NCBI GenBank assembly: GCA_022496185.1 | Contig: WTXG01000163.1 | Location: forward strand, 1-64,000 | DNA length: 64,000 bases | Origin: Multifurca ochricompacta | Taxonomy: Eukaryota; Basidiomycota; Agaricomycetes; Russulales; Russulaceae | Reading direction: 5' to 3' | Shown here: piece after piece, positions 53,038 through 64,000 of the stretch | How positions within the stretch are numbered: position 1 is the first letter of the stretch | Layout of the letters: each line of letters starts with the position of its first letter | Translations under genes and position numbers: made by a program | Notes under the pieces: model-generated | Database searches by the model: none | Told to the model about the DNA's origin: nothing | Seen by the model: the letters and a program-made list of their open reading frames with translations, nothing else

Positions 53038-56000
53038 ATGGCCCAAGAACGTAAGTACACAACTTAGTCACCTCTTTCCCGAGCATATGCCTTTCGATCA
53101 TCGGTAATTGATTTTTTCATATTCGCAGCCTCCATTATAGAACTCGACCAAATGATCACTTCTCATCAGCGTGCTCTCTCATGGATCCCTCGATCTCATC
53201 CCACTTATACTGCCTACATCCACCTTCTGGCTAAATCACGATTCGAACGCTATAAGCTATCAGAACAGAAGGAAGATCTTGACAAATCTATTGTTCATTA
53301 CACCGAAGCGATCTTTCTTCCACCTTCCTGGGGATTATACCTAAATGTGGTTCAAATCTTCTCTCTACTTGTACTTTCCCTTTTTCGTCGTTCCAAGGAA
53401 TTCAAGCAACCTGAAGATGCCAAATGTGCGGTTGAATACCTTCGTTATCTCCGAGGACTACCTCTTGATACCTTTGAGGTCTCGCACAAAATCGTCACAA
53501 CATCGCTTGTTAAGGCGTTGGCTATTCAAGTTGAGCTGGAAACGGGTGGGACGGGTGATATTGAGGAGATGGTGATGCTCTGCCAAGAACTTCTCACCTG
53601 TCACAGCTCAGCAAACTATACAACTGACGCCATTTCCGCCTTGGCCATTACCATTTTACGCAAAGGGAAGCAAGTGCAGCCGTTAGATGGAGTTATTCAA
53701 TGCCTTCGGGACGCACTGAAGATCTGCCCGCCAGACTTGGACCAGATCCCTCTCGGACTGGCTATTTCCCTCTTAATTCGATACGAAACAAATTATTCAA
53801 ACGGCGATTACGATGAGGCAATGACCCTCCTAGAAAGTGTCATTGGCTCAAGTCCTCTTGGGGATGACCCCAGTCAAATTCAGATTCAGGCTTCGGTATT
53901 TGCCGCGAGTCTTGCGTGCATGAGGGTTGGCTTCTATCCAAACCCAGAATATTTAGAGGAGGCGATTTCCCGTTGTCGTACCTTACTCGGCTCTTCTTCC
54001 CTTGACAACAACCTTCGGCATGGAGTTACCAATAGCATGGCACTCCTCGCTGAGAAGCGCTTCGATAACTTCGGTCTCACAGAAGCCCTTCAAGAAGCGC
54101 GTTATTATACTTCTGAAATGGCCAACCTTGCCTCATCGTCCTCAGCTCACGGCACATTTCAAGATAAAATTGGAGCTGTCCGGGCGGCGTATCCAATGGC
54201 GGTGGTAGAGGAGAAAATCCGAAATCTTCGCGAACTAATCTCCAAGACTCCCCCGGGCAACTCCAATCACAACACACACATCCAGGGTCTTTTGAATTGG
54301 CACGAAACCAGGTTCTCTCGTACCAATGATATCACGGACCTTGAAGAGGTGATCAAGTGCCGCCGGGTACTAGTTGCGTCAGCTGACACGAGTCATCCAC
54401 TTGGATTCGGACCGGCACTCTCTTTGGGCTTTGACCTCTACAAGGCTTTTGAGTGTTCGAATAAAACGGAGTACCTTGACGAGTCTATCACCGTCCATCG
54501 TGGTGTTCTCGAAATGCAAAGTGCCCGGCCATTCCACTTCAATCTAATCCAACAACTTTTTGAGTCTTTATTCGAACGCTTCAGGTTGCTTGGTCGAAGA
54601 CAGGATTTGGATGAAATCATTGAGCTATTTCCTTTGGCTGTCAATGACAAATTCGCGAGGGTACCTCACCGATTTGCTTTTTCATGCAGCTGGGCACTCG
54701 TTACTCGAGTGGCCAGACACCCATCTGTCTCTGTTGCATATGAAAAGGCCATGTCATTAATCCAGAGCTCATTGGTCTCTGTGCCGACCTTACAAATACA
54801 GCATGCTCGACTCGTCGCAATCCGAGGGGTCAGTGACGAGATGCCGCTGGACTACGCGTCTTACCAGATCGAAATGGGTCAATTCACTCAGGCTATTGAG
54901 ACTCTAGAACGAGGGAGAGCCTTACTATGGTCTGAAATGCGTGGTCTTCGCAATTCCATGGATCAACTTTCTCGATTCAATTCTCCTTTAGCGACGAAAC
55001 TTGCAGCAATTAATCAGGATCTCGAGTCACTCACCATGTCTGTCACGCCGAGTGGGACTATAGAGATCAGCGATGGTGGATCACAGATCGGTGATGGGAT
55101 GGACCCATTCGGTCGTCTGGTGGTCAAGCAACAGAAGCTTCTGGAGGAGCGGGATCTGCTTGTGTCGCAGATCCAAGAATTACCAGGGTTTGGTGACTTT
55201 CTGAAGACCCCGTCGTTCCAAACTATTCGTTCTGCCGCTTCACATGGGCCAGTCATTATTATCAACCATAACGAGTGGCGTTCCGATATCCTCATACTCT
55301 TTCAAGACTCTCCCCCTTCCCTTATCCCTACAAGTAACGATTTCTACGACCGTGGAAATAAACTAAGAGATCGCCTAGTGGTCGCACGAAACGAGGGTCT
55401 CGATTCAGGCGAATACAACCGCGCTTTACGTTCTGTACTCGAGGGCCTTTATAACCTCGTCGGCGAACCAGTCGTCGACAGGCTACGCGCTTTGGGTGTA
55501 CCAGAACAATCACGAATTTGGTGGTGTCCGACCTCCGTTTTCTGCTCTCTTCCACTTCATGCGATGGGCCCAATCCCATCAGATGATGGTGCCAAGCAAT
55601 ACCTTTCAGATCTATATATCCCTTCATATACACCGACACTCTCTGCACTCATCGAGTCTCGCAAACCCAGTCCAAAAACGTCGATCCAACCTTCATTACT
55701 CCTTGTGGCTAATCCAGATGAATCCTTACCAGGTGCTTTTGGAGAGATGGAAATCATACAGTCTCTCAATTCGCGGCTGCCGGTGGCCACCCTCTGTGGG
55801 AAGAACGCAACACCGGCTGGTGTGGTGGAAGGACTGCGACATCACGGATTTGCACATTTCGTGTGTCATGGAAAACTCGAGACTGGGAAACCATTCGATG
55901 CATCATTCAAGCTGTTTGGTGATGAGCGCCTTACTCTACTCGACATCGTACGCTCTCAACTGCCTGCTGCTGAATTTGCATTCCTTGCTGCGTGTCACAC

Positions 56001-56286
56001 TGCGGAATTGACAGATGACAGTATTGCTGACGAGGCACTTCATCTAACTGCGGCAGTGCAATACTGTGGGTTTCGAAGTGTGGTCGGGACGATGTGGGAG
56101 ATGGCGGATATAGATGGAAGTGAAATTGCAGAGAATTTCTATAAGTCGATGTTCTCAAGGAATGGAGAAGGGGTACCTTATCACTTGAGGTCTGCGAGGG
56201 CGCTTCGCGATGCGACGCGGAAGATGAGGAGAAAGAAGGGGATGACTCTGGAGCGGTGGGTGAACTTTGTTCATTATGGTGCTTGA
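53038..56286 (+). CDS. TPR-CHAT protein 2, intact
   Basis: Exon 1 is 53038-53050, the intron 53051-53128 (GTAAGT...TTCGCAG) and exon 2 53129-56286, giving 1056 residues. The tiny first exon (MAQE) is conserved in all three copies, which supports the start. Residues 1 to about 620 are helical TPR-like repeats (for example DYASYQIEMGQFTQAIETLE at about 579). A linker with coiled-coil character follows (KQQKLLEERDLLVSQIQEL). The CHAT domain spans about 705-1056 with dyad His918 (HFVCHG) and Cys960 (FLAACHTA). CHAT domains are caspase-like cysteine peptidases. In bacteria and fungi, caspase-like proteases can act in immunity or regulated cell death, sometimes by cleaving gasdermins. No substrate is visible here. 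No signal peptide or membrane segment is seen. Confidence 0.93.
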
Positions 56287-57784
56287 TGGAGGAAAGCTTT
56301 CGCTAGTGGTTAGTATCTTAATAACGTTTGGGTAAGAGCGTTCGGCCTCACCTATTCACATCGTATGTCAAGAAATCTGTATAGATGCTCTTTTGTTCGA
56401 TAGTATATCACTTCGTGGTATTATTTATTTTTTTGGCATCACCCGTGGGATTTGTTTGAAAAATATCTAGTTTGGGTATTGTCCTGGATGCACATCTGTC
56501 CTGGATGCACATTTTTGGCATCCCGGACCGCTTGAAAGCCACCCAGAGGGTTATATAACGCGTGCGTCTTGTAAAGTCGACCTTCTTAAACTTAGATAAG
56601 ACAAGAGGGAGTCCGGACCGTTCTGACCCAGTCCACGCGATGCCAAGTAGTCGCTGCCCTACGCAGCAATGGACACTGATAGACACACGCGGCCATTGTT
56701 TGAGTGATACAATTTGATGATTTGATTATAGAGTGATCCAAAGTAGTCTAGTATGTATTTTAGATAATGCCAGACAGGCGGAAAGGATCGCGCGTTGGTA
56801 AATAAGATATGTCAGGGTACTTAGAAGAGTGGGCCACTGATAACTAATTAGATTTACATCGCACGCTCGATCGGCTTTGGTATTTCATAGGATAGTACTA
56901 AGACATATTTAAAGACACCCTGTAGCACGCTGCAGACCCCATCTTGTCCTCTTGGGGCTGTAGGTGCACTTTATCACTTTATCTTTGAATTTACTTAGGC
57001 CCAACTGATCTTGTCCTCTTGGGGCTGTAGGCTCTTAACAAAGTTCAATATAGGTCTATTCTTGCTGCATAAGCAAGGCAGAGTCCTCTGACTGCTTCAA
57101 GCCTTACGCATGCATTAATCTCCGCGTTCTGGGCAGCTTCCGACTAGGATTTTATCACCTCTGAGTTTACTATGACTTTTACATCTTATCTAATCTAACA
57201 CTCCAAGCGTGGGATAGAAGCACCCGTTACACCTGGGTCCATGGCTAGTGAACACAAGAGCTCAAGACTGGAGTCTTTTGAGCTGAGCCCTTATTGAATT
57301 TAAGCATTCTGAAGCAATGTCATAGAGAGGAATGTTGTAGAATAAAAAGAGGAAATGTTGACGACATTGTCCGGTTGAGAATCAAGAAGGGGCTCGAATA
57401 CGAGCGAAGGAAAAGAAGCAAATAAATAATGTTATCATACACAAAATGATCATTATAAGGGTTATCAGCCAGCTATTCGTAACAACAAGGATGATAGTTG
57501 GTTGGATGAGCCGAATCTTGAGACGTTCCATTCTGAACATTTTCTCGAGGTCTCACCAACCATTGATCTGTCATCTTGGTGTCTTGCAGCAGCTCTTTCT
57601 GATGAACCATCAAGTGACACTTCTGTAGCTGCTCCTAACCCTCCAGAAGGGAGAGCCCCTAGACAACGACTTCTCGATGGAATTATAAAATTTTCATTGA
57701 AAACATCACATGAAAGTATCACGTGGAACTTCTTACTGGTAAATTACCAGTAAATTATTGGCCTCAAATATTTTCCGCAACCCT
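56287..57784. other. CHAT2 3' flank and mixed remnants
   Basis: Bases 56287-56480 are the unit 3' flank. Bases 56485-56990 are a diverged copy of the internal part of the hAT-like element (compare 5805-6190: CCAGAC(A/T)GGC, CACTGATAAC, ACCCTGTAGCA). A direct repeat ATCTTGTCCTCTTGGGGCTG occurs at 56941 and 57008. A short frame at 57502-57753 (DEPNLETFHSEHFLEVSP...) is unrecognised. No other gene is supported. Confidence 0.55.
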
Positions 57785-59039
57785 AGTGCTGGGTGAATTG
57801 CATTCAGTGACCGTGTGAGTTCGAAGCGGAGAGAGGTTCCGGAAGAGAGAAAAGGAGAGAGAAGAAGGGATTCGATGTCGATGAGAACGCTGAGACAGAC
57901 GAGTGGCCTCGCAGGTCTGGTAGGCCGTTTGCTACACTTGAAGGCTGGAAAATACAAATATGAGAATTGGTCTGTGTCAATATCTTGAAATCTCTTGAAA
58001 CTGGCTAGACTGTTCGCAACCTTCAAAGGTTGTGGCACGCAACGAGACGAAGAGGTGAGACAAAGCTGGTAATACCAGCCTGGTATTTCATAGCTTACAT
58101 ACTCGTCTTAAAATACATGAGGTCAGTATGAAACAAGCCAATTCCAGGTTTATTATCCAAAGATGCAAGTGGTATAAGGAAAGACGCGCTTCATGGGTGT
58201 GAAGATGAAAGGGAGATGAAAAGTCAACAAGAGTTGGTTCATGACGCACGACAGCCCTCTTCCTTCAATACTACCCTGAGTGGTATCACGATTGACAATA
58301 CAAGGGTCACTGTTGAGACGAGGATGACTGGCTGAACGAGCGAGACAAGTGAAAAGGCAAGACGGGCCAGAACGGGCGGAGGGAGACTTAAGGAGAATGT
58401 GGCCCCACGTATTACGAATACCTGCTCGATAACCCATTATGATAACCTATTCTTGTACTATAACATTTCCTTTCCACTTCTTTTCTTTCCAAGCCATTCC
58501 AGCCCTTTCTTCCCTGTTCTCGACTATGAATGGCAGCGCCCTCAACGCTCTTTCCCCTGTTCTACTCTGTCTCCTTTTTATGTCGTCGTTCACTTCCTAG
58601 GCTTATCAACTCAGGAACTCAGGAATCCAATCGTCTCGTTCTTTGCTTTGCTTTGCGTGCTTAGCAACAGTCTCATCATTTTAATTGGTCAATATACTTT
58701 GACATCAAACTCCTTGCAGAACGGTCAGCCACCGTTACACCAGGTGTGAGCGATAAAGCATGGCCATTTCTCACCCTCCTTTCCTAGTTGTCAATTTACT
58801 AGTGGGGTCGCTACGTCGTTTTCCAATTTCCAGGGCCATTGGATCACCAGAACACCTTGAACCTTATACACAAATATGTTTTATTTTCGAGTATTGTGCA
58901 CATAAACGAAACTGTGATAGCTATAGTACGGACTATCTTTTGGCCATTATTTTGGCCCTTACCTTGACTTGACACGCATCATTGTGCATCACTACCCCTT
59001 CTTTTGTCAACATGTCCTGCTCCCTGCTACTTCTCCCAC

Positions 59040-59432
59040 TGTAAGGATGGCTTGGGTGTTGAGCATTAAACCTTTGCCTGGTTGAACTTCTCTATCAATA
59101 ACATTTGGATTGTGTGCTTTCCGGACTGCCTGCCCATCCATTACCTCTCTGTCGTCACTTCTCCGTCTTTAGTGCCTCTTCATCTCACTTGTCTTTTTTT
59201 ATCACTCTCTACGGCTTGCTTCTTACTATACCACTCTGGACTCTCAACAAAAATATAAAGGTATCTACAATGCTTGTAGTAGGTGCTAAGTAACTTCACA
59301 ACGATGACAAGCGCAAGGTCAAATGGAACCAGCAAGCAGCGTATTCGCAAGTACAAGCACGGCACCACCGCCTCTCTCTTTTTGGGGACACACTTTACCT
59401 CGCACTCACCGCGGATTGGATCCGTTCCGCGA
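59040..59432 (+). repeat. LTR remnant upstream of CHAT3
   Basis: TGTAAGGATGGCTTGGG...ACCGCGGATTGGATCCG, collinear with the remnants of units 1 and 2 but more diverged. Confidence 0.72.
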
Positions 59433-59527
59433 GTACACCAACAATCACAAGATTCACCAAAGGTCAAAGTCAAGCAAACGGTACCGGGTTGACGGGCCGG
59501 GAAACAGCCACCCTGCATTGCCTCGTC

Positions 59528-59535
59528 TATAAATA
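59528..59535 (+). promoter_or_regulatory. TATA-like box of CHAT3
   Basis: TATAAATA lies 131 bases upstream of the ATG at 59659, at the position of TATAAAA in units 1 and 2. Confidence 0.45.
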
Positions 59536-59658
59536 AACATGTATTATAGGCATGGTCTTCGCCGTTCTCCAGCACCCACAACCATTTTCGCCATTTACTC
59601 TCTCAATTTATCGCCAGAGGACCCGCAGTTACCATAATTTTTGTGCATTGAATAAAGC

Positions 59659-62600
59659 ATGGCCCAGGAATGTAAGTGCACAACTTTGTCACCTCTTTCC
59701 CGAGCACATGCCCTTCTATCATCAGTAATTTTTTATCGTACTCGCAGCCTCCATTATGGAACTCGACCAAATGATCACTTCTCATCAGCGTGCTCTCTCA
59801 TGGATCCCTCGATCTCATCCCACTTACACCGCCTACATCCACCTTCTGGCTACATCACGATTCGAACGCTATGAGCTATCAGAACAGAAGGAAGATCTCG
59901 ACAAATCTATTGTTCATTACACCGAAGCGATCTTTCTTCCACCTTCCTGGGGATTCTACCTAAACATGGTTCAAGTCTTCTTTCAACTTGTAATTTCCCT
60001 TCTTCGTCGTTCCAAGGAGTTCAAGCAACCTGAAGATGCGAAGTGTGCGGTTGAATACCTTCGTTATCTCCGAGGACTATCCCTTAATACCTTGAGGTCC
60101 CGCACGAAGTCATCACAGCATCGCTTGTTCAGGCGTTGGCTATTCAAGTTGAGCTGGAAGTGGATGGGACGGGTGATATTGAGGAGATGGTGATGCTCTG
60201 CCAAGAACTTCTCACCTGTCACAGCTCAGAAAGCGATCCAACTGACGCCTTTACCGCCTTTTTCTCCGCCATTTTATGCAAATTTGATCAAAGGAAGCAA
60301 GTAGAGCCGTTAGATGGAGTCATTCAATGCTTTCGGGATGCGCTGAAGATCTTCCCGCCAGGCTCTCATGACGTTCTTCACGGACTGGCTTTTTCCCTCT
60401 CAATTCGATTCTTTAAAAATTATTCAAACAGCGATTACGATGAGGCAATGACCCTCCTAGAGAGTCTCATTGCCTCAAGTCCTCTTCGGGATGACGACCG
60501 TCAATTTCAGATTCAATTTTTGGCAATTGCCGCGGATCTTGCGTCCATTCGGGCTATCATCTATCCAACCCAGAATATTTAGAGGAGGCGATTTCCCGTT
60601 GTCGTACCTTACTCGGTTCTTCTTCCCTTGACAACGAGCTTCGGCATAGAGTTACCGATAACATGGCATCCCTCGCCAGGAAGCGCTTCGATAACTTTGG
60701 TCTCACAGAAGCGCTTCAAGAAGCACGTTCATATACGTCCGAAATCGTCAGCCTTGCCTCATCGTCCTCAACTCACGGCACATCTGAAGAACAATTTGAC
60801 AGTGTGGATGCTGTCCGGGCGGCGTATCCGATGAAGGTGGTAGAGGAGAAAATTCAAAATATTCGAAAACTGATCTCCAAGACTCCGCCAAGGTCCTCCG
60901 AGCGCAACGTGTACCTCCAACGTCTTGCGGATTGGTATACAACCAAGTTTTATCGTACCGACGATATCACGGACCTTGAAGAGGTGATCAAGTGCCGCCG
61001 GGTACTACTTGCGTCAACTGACAAGAGTTACCCATCTGGGTTCCAATCAGCACTCGATCTGGGCAACGACCTCTACGCTGCATTTGAGTGTTCAAATATG
61101 ATGGAATACCTTGACGAGTCAATTACTGTCCATCGTGGCGTTCTTAAGATGCAAAGCGCCCAGCCAGTCTACCTCTCTGTAATCCAACAACTTGTTCAGT
61201 CTTTACACAAACGCTTTAAGTTGCTTGATTGCGAACAGGATTTGGATGACATGATTGAGCTAATTTCTTTGGGTGTCAATGACAAATTCGCGAAGGTATC
61301 TCACCGATTTGCTTTGTCATGCGCCTGGGCATCCCTTGCTCGAATTACCAGTCAGCCATCTGTCTCTGTTGCATATGAGAAGGCCATGTCATTAATCCAG
61401 AGCTCATTGGTTTCCGCGCCGACCTTACAAATACAGCATGCTCGACTCGTCGCAATCCGAGGGCTCTGCGACAATATGCCGCTGGACTACGCGTCTTACC
61501 AGATCGGAATGGGTCAATTCACTCAGGCTATTGAGACTCTAGAACGAGGGAGGGCCTTACTATGGTCTGAAATGCGTGGTCTTCGCAATTCCATGGATCA
61601 TCTTTCTCGATTCAATTCACCTTTAGCGACAAAACTTGCAGCAATTAATCAGGATCTCGAGTCACTCACCATGTCTGTCACGCCGAGTGGGACTATAGGG
61701 ATCAGCGATGCTGGATCACAGGTTGATGATGGGATGGACCCATTCGGTCGTCTGGTGATTAAGCAACGGAAGCTTCTGGAGGAGCGGGATATGCTCGTGT
61801 CACAGATCCAAGAATTACCAGGATTTGGTGACTTTCTGAAGGCGCCGTCGTTCCAAACTATTCGTTCTGCCGCTTCACATGGGCCAGTCGTCATTATCAA
61901 CCATAGCGAGTGGCGTTCCGATATCCTCATACTCTTTCAAGACACTCCCCCTTCCATTATCCTTACAACTAACGATTTCTACCAGCGTGCAAATAAACTA
62001 AGAGATCGCCTAGTGGTCGCACGAAAGGAGGGTCTCAACTCAGAGAGATACGGACGCGCTTTACGTTCCGTACTCGACGGCCTTTACAAACTCGTCGGCA
62101 GACCAGTCATCGACAGGCTACGCGCTTTGGGCGTACCAGAACAATCACGAATCTGGTGGTGTCCGACCTCTGTTTTCTGCTCTCTTCCACTTCATGCGAT
62201 GGGCCCGATTCCATCAAATGACGGTGTCAAACGATACTTTTCAGATCTATATATCCCTTCATAGACACCGACACTCTCTGCACTGATTGAATCCCGCAAA
62301 CCCAATCCAAAAATGTCGTACCAACCTTCATTACTCCTTGTGGCTAATCCAGATGAATCCTTACCAGGCGCTTTTGGAGAGATGGCAGTCATACAGTCTC
62401 TCAATATGCGGCTACCGGTGGCCACCCTTAGTGAGAAGAATGCGACACCGGCTGGTGTGGTGGAAGGACTGCGACATCACGGATTTGCACATTTTGTGTG
62501 TCATGGAACACTCGAGACTGGGAAACCATTCGATGCATCATTCAAGCTGTTCGATGATGAGCGCCTTACTCTACTCGACATCGTACGCTCTCAACTGCCT

Positions 62601-62921
62601 GCTGCTGAATTTGCATTCCTTGCTGCATGTCACACTGCGGAATTGACAGATGACAGTATTGCTGACGAGGCACTTCATCTTACCGCGGCAGTGCAATACT
62701 GTGGATTTCGAAGTGTGGTGGGGACGATGTGGGAGATGGCAGATATAGATGGAAGTGAAATTGCAGAGAATTTCTACAAGTCGATGTTCTCTAGGAATGT
62801 ACAAGGGATACCTTATCACTTGAGGTCTGCGAGGGCACTTCGTGATACGACGCGGAAGATGAGGAGAAAGAAGGGGATGACTCTGGAGCGGTGGGTGAAC
62901 TTTGTCCATTATGGTGCTTGA
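59659..62921 (+). pseudogene. TPR-CHAT protein 3, two frameshifts and a stop
   Basis: Exon 1 is 59659-59671, the intron 59672-59747, and exon 2 starts at 59748. One base is missing near 60093 (TACCTTGAGG against TACCTTTGAGG in CHAT2) and another near 60568 (TCCAACCC against TCCAAACCC). The codon TAT of CHAT2 is TAG here at 62262-62264, after DLYIPS. The remaining frames are open: 60136-60582, 60663-62264 and, in phase with the last, 62265-62921 with the CHAT dyad His (62502) and Cys (62628). The C-terminal CHAT part stays close to CHAT2, while the TPR part is divergent. This copy looks dead. Confidence 0.88.
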
Positions 62922-63299
62922 TGGAGGAAAGCTTTCACTCGTGGTTAGTATCTTAATAACGTTTGGGTAAGAGCCTTTGGCTTCACCTATTCACATCGTA
63001 TGTCAAGAGATTTGTATAGATGCATTTTTGTTCGATAGTATATCAGTTCGTGTGGAGGTATATGATTAGAAACAGTATTTATTTTTTGGCATCACGTGGG
63101 ATTTGTTTAAAAAATATCTAGTTTATATACTGGATTTGGGGTATCGCTTAAGGACGGTTGTACATCTTTCTTCTCCGATCACCACCATCTGCTTGAGCTT
63201 GTTCCTCAGATCGCTCGGATTGCTGGCTTTTAGAGTAACTAGATACGCACTATAAACTGTCCACAATCATAGTTTTTTATCCCCCATCCAACACCAGAG
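62922..63299 (+). other. 3' flank of CHAT3
   Basis: Matches the flank of CHAT1 (45282-45660), no gene seen. Confidence 0.6.
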
Positions 63300-64000
63300 G
63301 TGGATGGCTCGCTGCCCTAGCTACCGCCTCAAGCATCGAGATGGGGCCTCAGACCTCACCTCCATCCCACTCCTCACACTCTCCCAGCTACAAACTACGA
63401 CAACTGGGGTCAATGCTGCCCCACAGGTAGCAGACCCACTCCAACGAATCCCAGGTTTGCCACGACTGGGCTTCTGCCAGGCCATCACAGACCCTGGACA
63501 TCGCAGCCATGAAACTAACCCCCCTCTCTGAGACACTGTTGGTGACAATGCCTTCAACAATACTCAAAGACTGTGTCACCAACGTTTTGGCTGACTTATC
63601 TGATAATGCCGCAAGATACGACTTGTATTACCTGGGCCAATCACTCACTTTTAACAAGGACTCTGAACTTGGTATCTCTACTGCCCAAGCCACCACCGCA
63701 GCAGCTCCAGTGGAATCTATGCTTTCCTGTGGTATAGGGAAGCATGACGACCCTTCTCAACCAATCGTGGGCCTCACGCCCTCCGCCCTCCTCATGGGCA
63801 CGTCTTGCAGGCTTGTTCCTCTCAGTGCTCATCAGAGGCGCCCTCAGGTCCCCATATCTGAAACGACTGACAGGATTGGAATTCCTTCCATGCACAGATT
63901 CCACCTCGTTTCAACACACAGAGGTTGATCATATCTACATGATGCTCGATCAAGCGGCCGGCATCTTCAACACTCGAAGTGATGTCCTCCATGCCATGAA
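63300..64000 (+). pseudogene. Unrecognised tail gene of unit 3, partial
   Basis: Homologous to 45661-46367. The longest frame, 63509-63928, reads MKLTPLSETLLVTMPSTILK and then LADLSDNAARYDLYYLGQSL, and stays open for 139 codons. An upstream frame (63304-63531) overlaps it in another phase. No domain is recognised. It runs to the window edge without the hAT-like insertion of the unit 1 copy. Confidence 0.4.

Larger units (their letters stand above)
51311..56480 (+). repeat. TPR-CHAT segmental unit 2
   Basis: Starts with the inverted leader fragment (GTCTGGTAGGCTGTTTGC...), then upstream blocks identical in translation to unit 1, an LTR remnant (52407-52815), CHAT2 and a 3' flank that is cut at about 56480 by foreign sequence. 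Confidence 0.85.
57785..64000 (+). repeat. TPR-CHAT segmental unit 3
   Basis: Begins with the longest inverted leader fragment (57785-58060), then diverged upstream blocks (58153-58972), an LTR remnant, CHAT3, 3' flank, and the unrecognised tail gene to the window end. Confidence 0.85.

Noticed and set aside
53038..56286. CHAT2 as part of a bacterial-type TPR-CHAT/CRISPR effector system
   Set aside because: The gene has a spliceosomal intron and eukaryotic context; there is no CRISPR array or Cas-like gene in the window.
57502..57753. Short ORF DEPNLETFHSEHF... as a gene
   Set aside because: No recognisable family, no conserved copy in the window, and no start or splice context that supports it.

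Overview
The window reads as a repeat-rich accessory region of a filamentous basidiomycete, most likely an Agaricomycete. Three things support this: short introns (about 50-80 nt, GTAAGT/GTGAGT...CAG), long TPR-CHAT paralogues, and the transposon set (chromovirus-type Ty3/gypsy, Ty1/copia, a SWIM-type Mutator-like element or MULE, hAT-like elements, and an endonuclease/RNase H LINE). I see no prokaryotic genes, rRNA or CRISPR array. The species cannot be told from sequence alone.

1-4740: a decayed Ty3/gypsy chromovirus on the minus strand. Its gag frame is open, but pol lacks integrase because RNase H is fused directly to the chromodomain. Its TGTTACG LTR starts at 4740. A separate partial ORF runs off the left edge (1-396).

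4741-15228: a giant inverted repeat. Two 4448-bp arms (4741-9188 and 10781-15228) are collinear with no net indel around a 1592-bp spacer. Each arm carries the C-terminal half of a MULE transposase, a hAT-like insertion, and a 222-bp LTR-like element with an internal tRNA-like sequence. That small element is itself split by a 598-bp solo LTR. The spacer holds a copia fragment broken by a 591-bp solo LTR.

15229-26821: the rest of the minus-strand MULE, broken by a hAT-like element and two solo LTRs. A 7.6-kb copia element (19152-26801, TSD AAACC) follows, carrying two further solo LTRs.

26822-40310: a nested stack. A MULE end contains a hAT-like element (27003-40088, TSD AATGTACT). That contains a LINE (27896-39289), which contains a copia element (30598-37121, TSD CCACT) and a solo LTR (38186-38788, TSD CTAGG). 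The same hAT-like element carries a second 222-bp tRNA-like element.

40311-64000: three segmental copies of a TPR-CHAT gene unit on the plus strand. CHAT2 (53038-56286) is intact. CHAT1 (42028-45281) has one frameshift. CHAT3 (59659-62921) has two frameshifts and a nonsense codon. Between CHAT1 and CHAT2 lie a hAT-like MITE, a degenerate zinc-finger gene, a truncated LINE and another copia fragment. CHAT proteins carry a caspase-like His/Cys dyad and are plausible proteolytic effectors behind a TPR sensor. The copies differ mostly in the TPR part and are nearly identical in the CHAT part. No gasdermin-like partner was recognised here.
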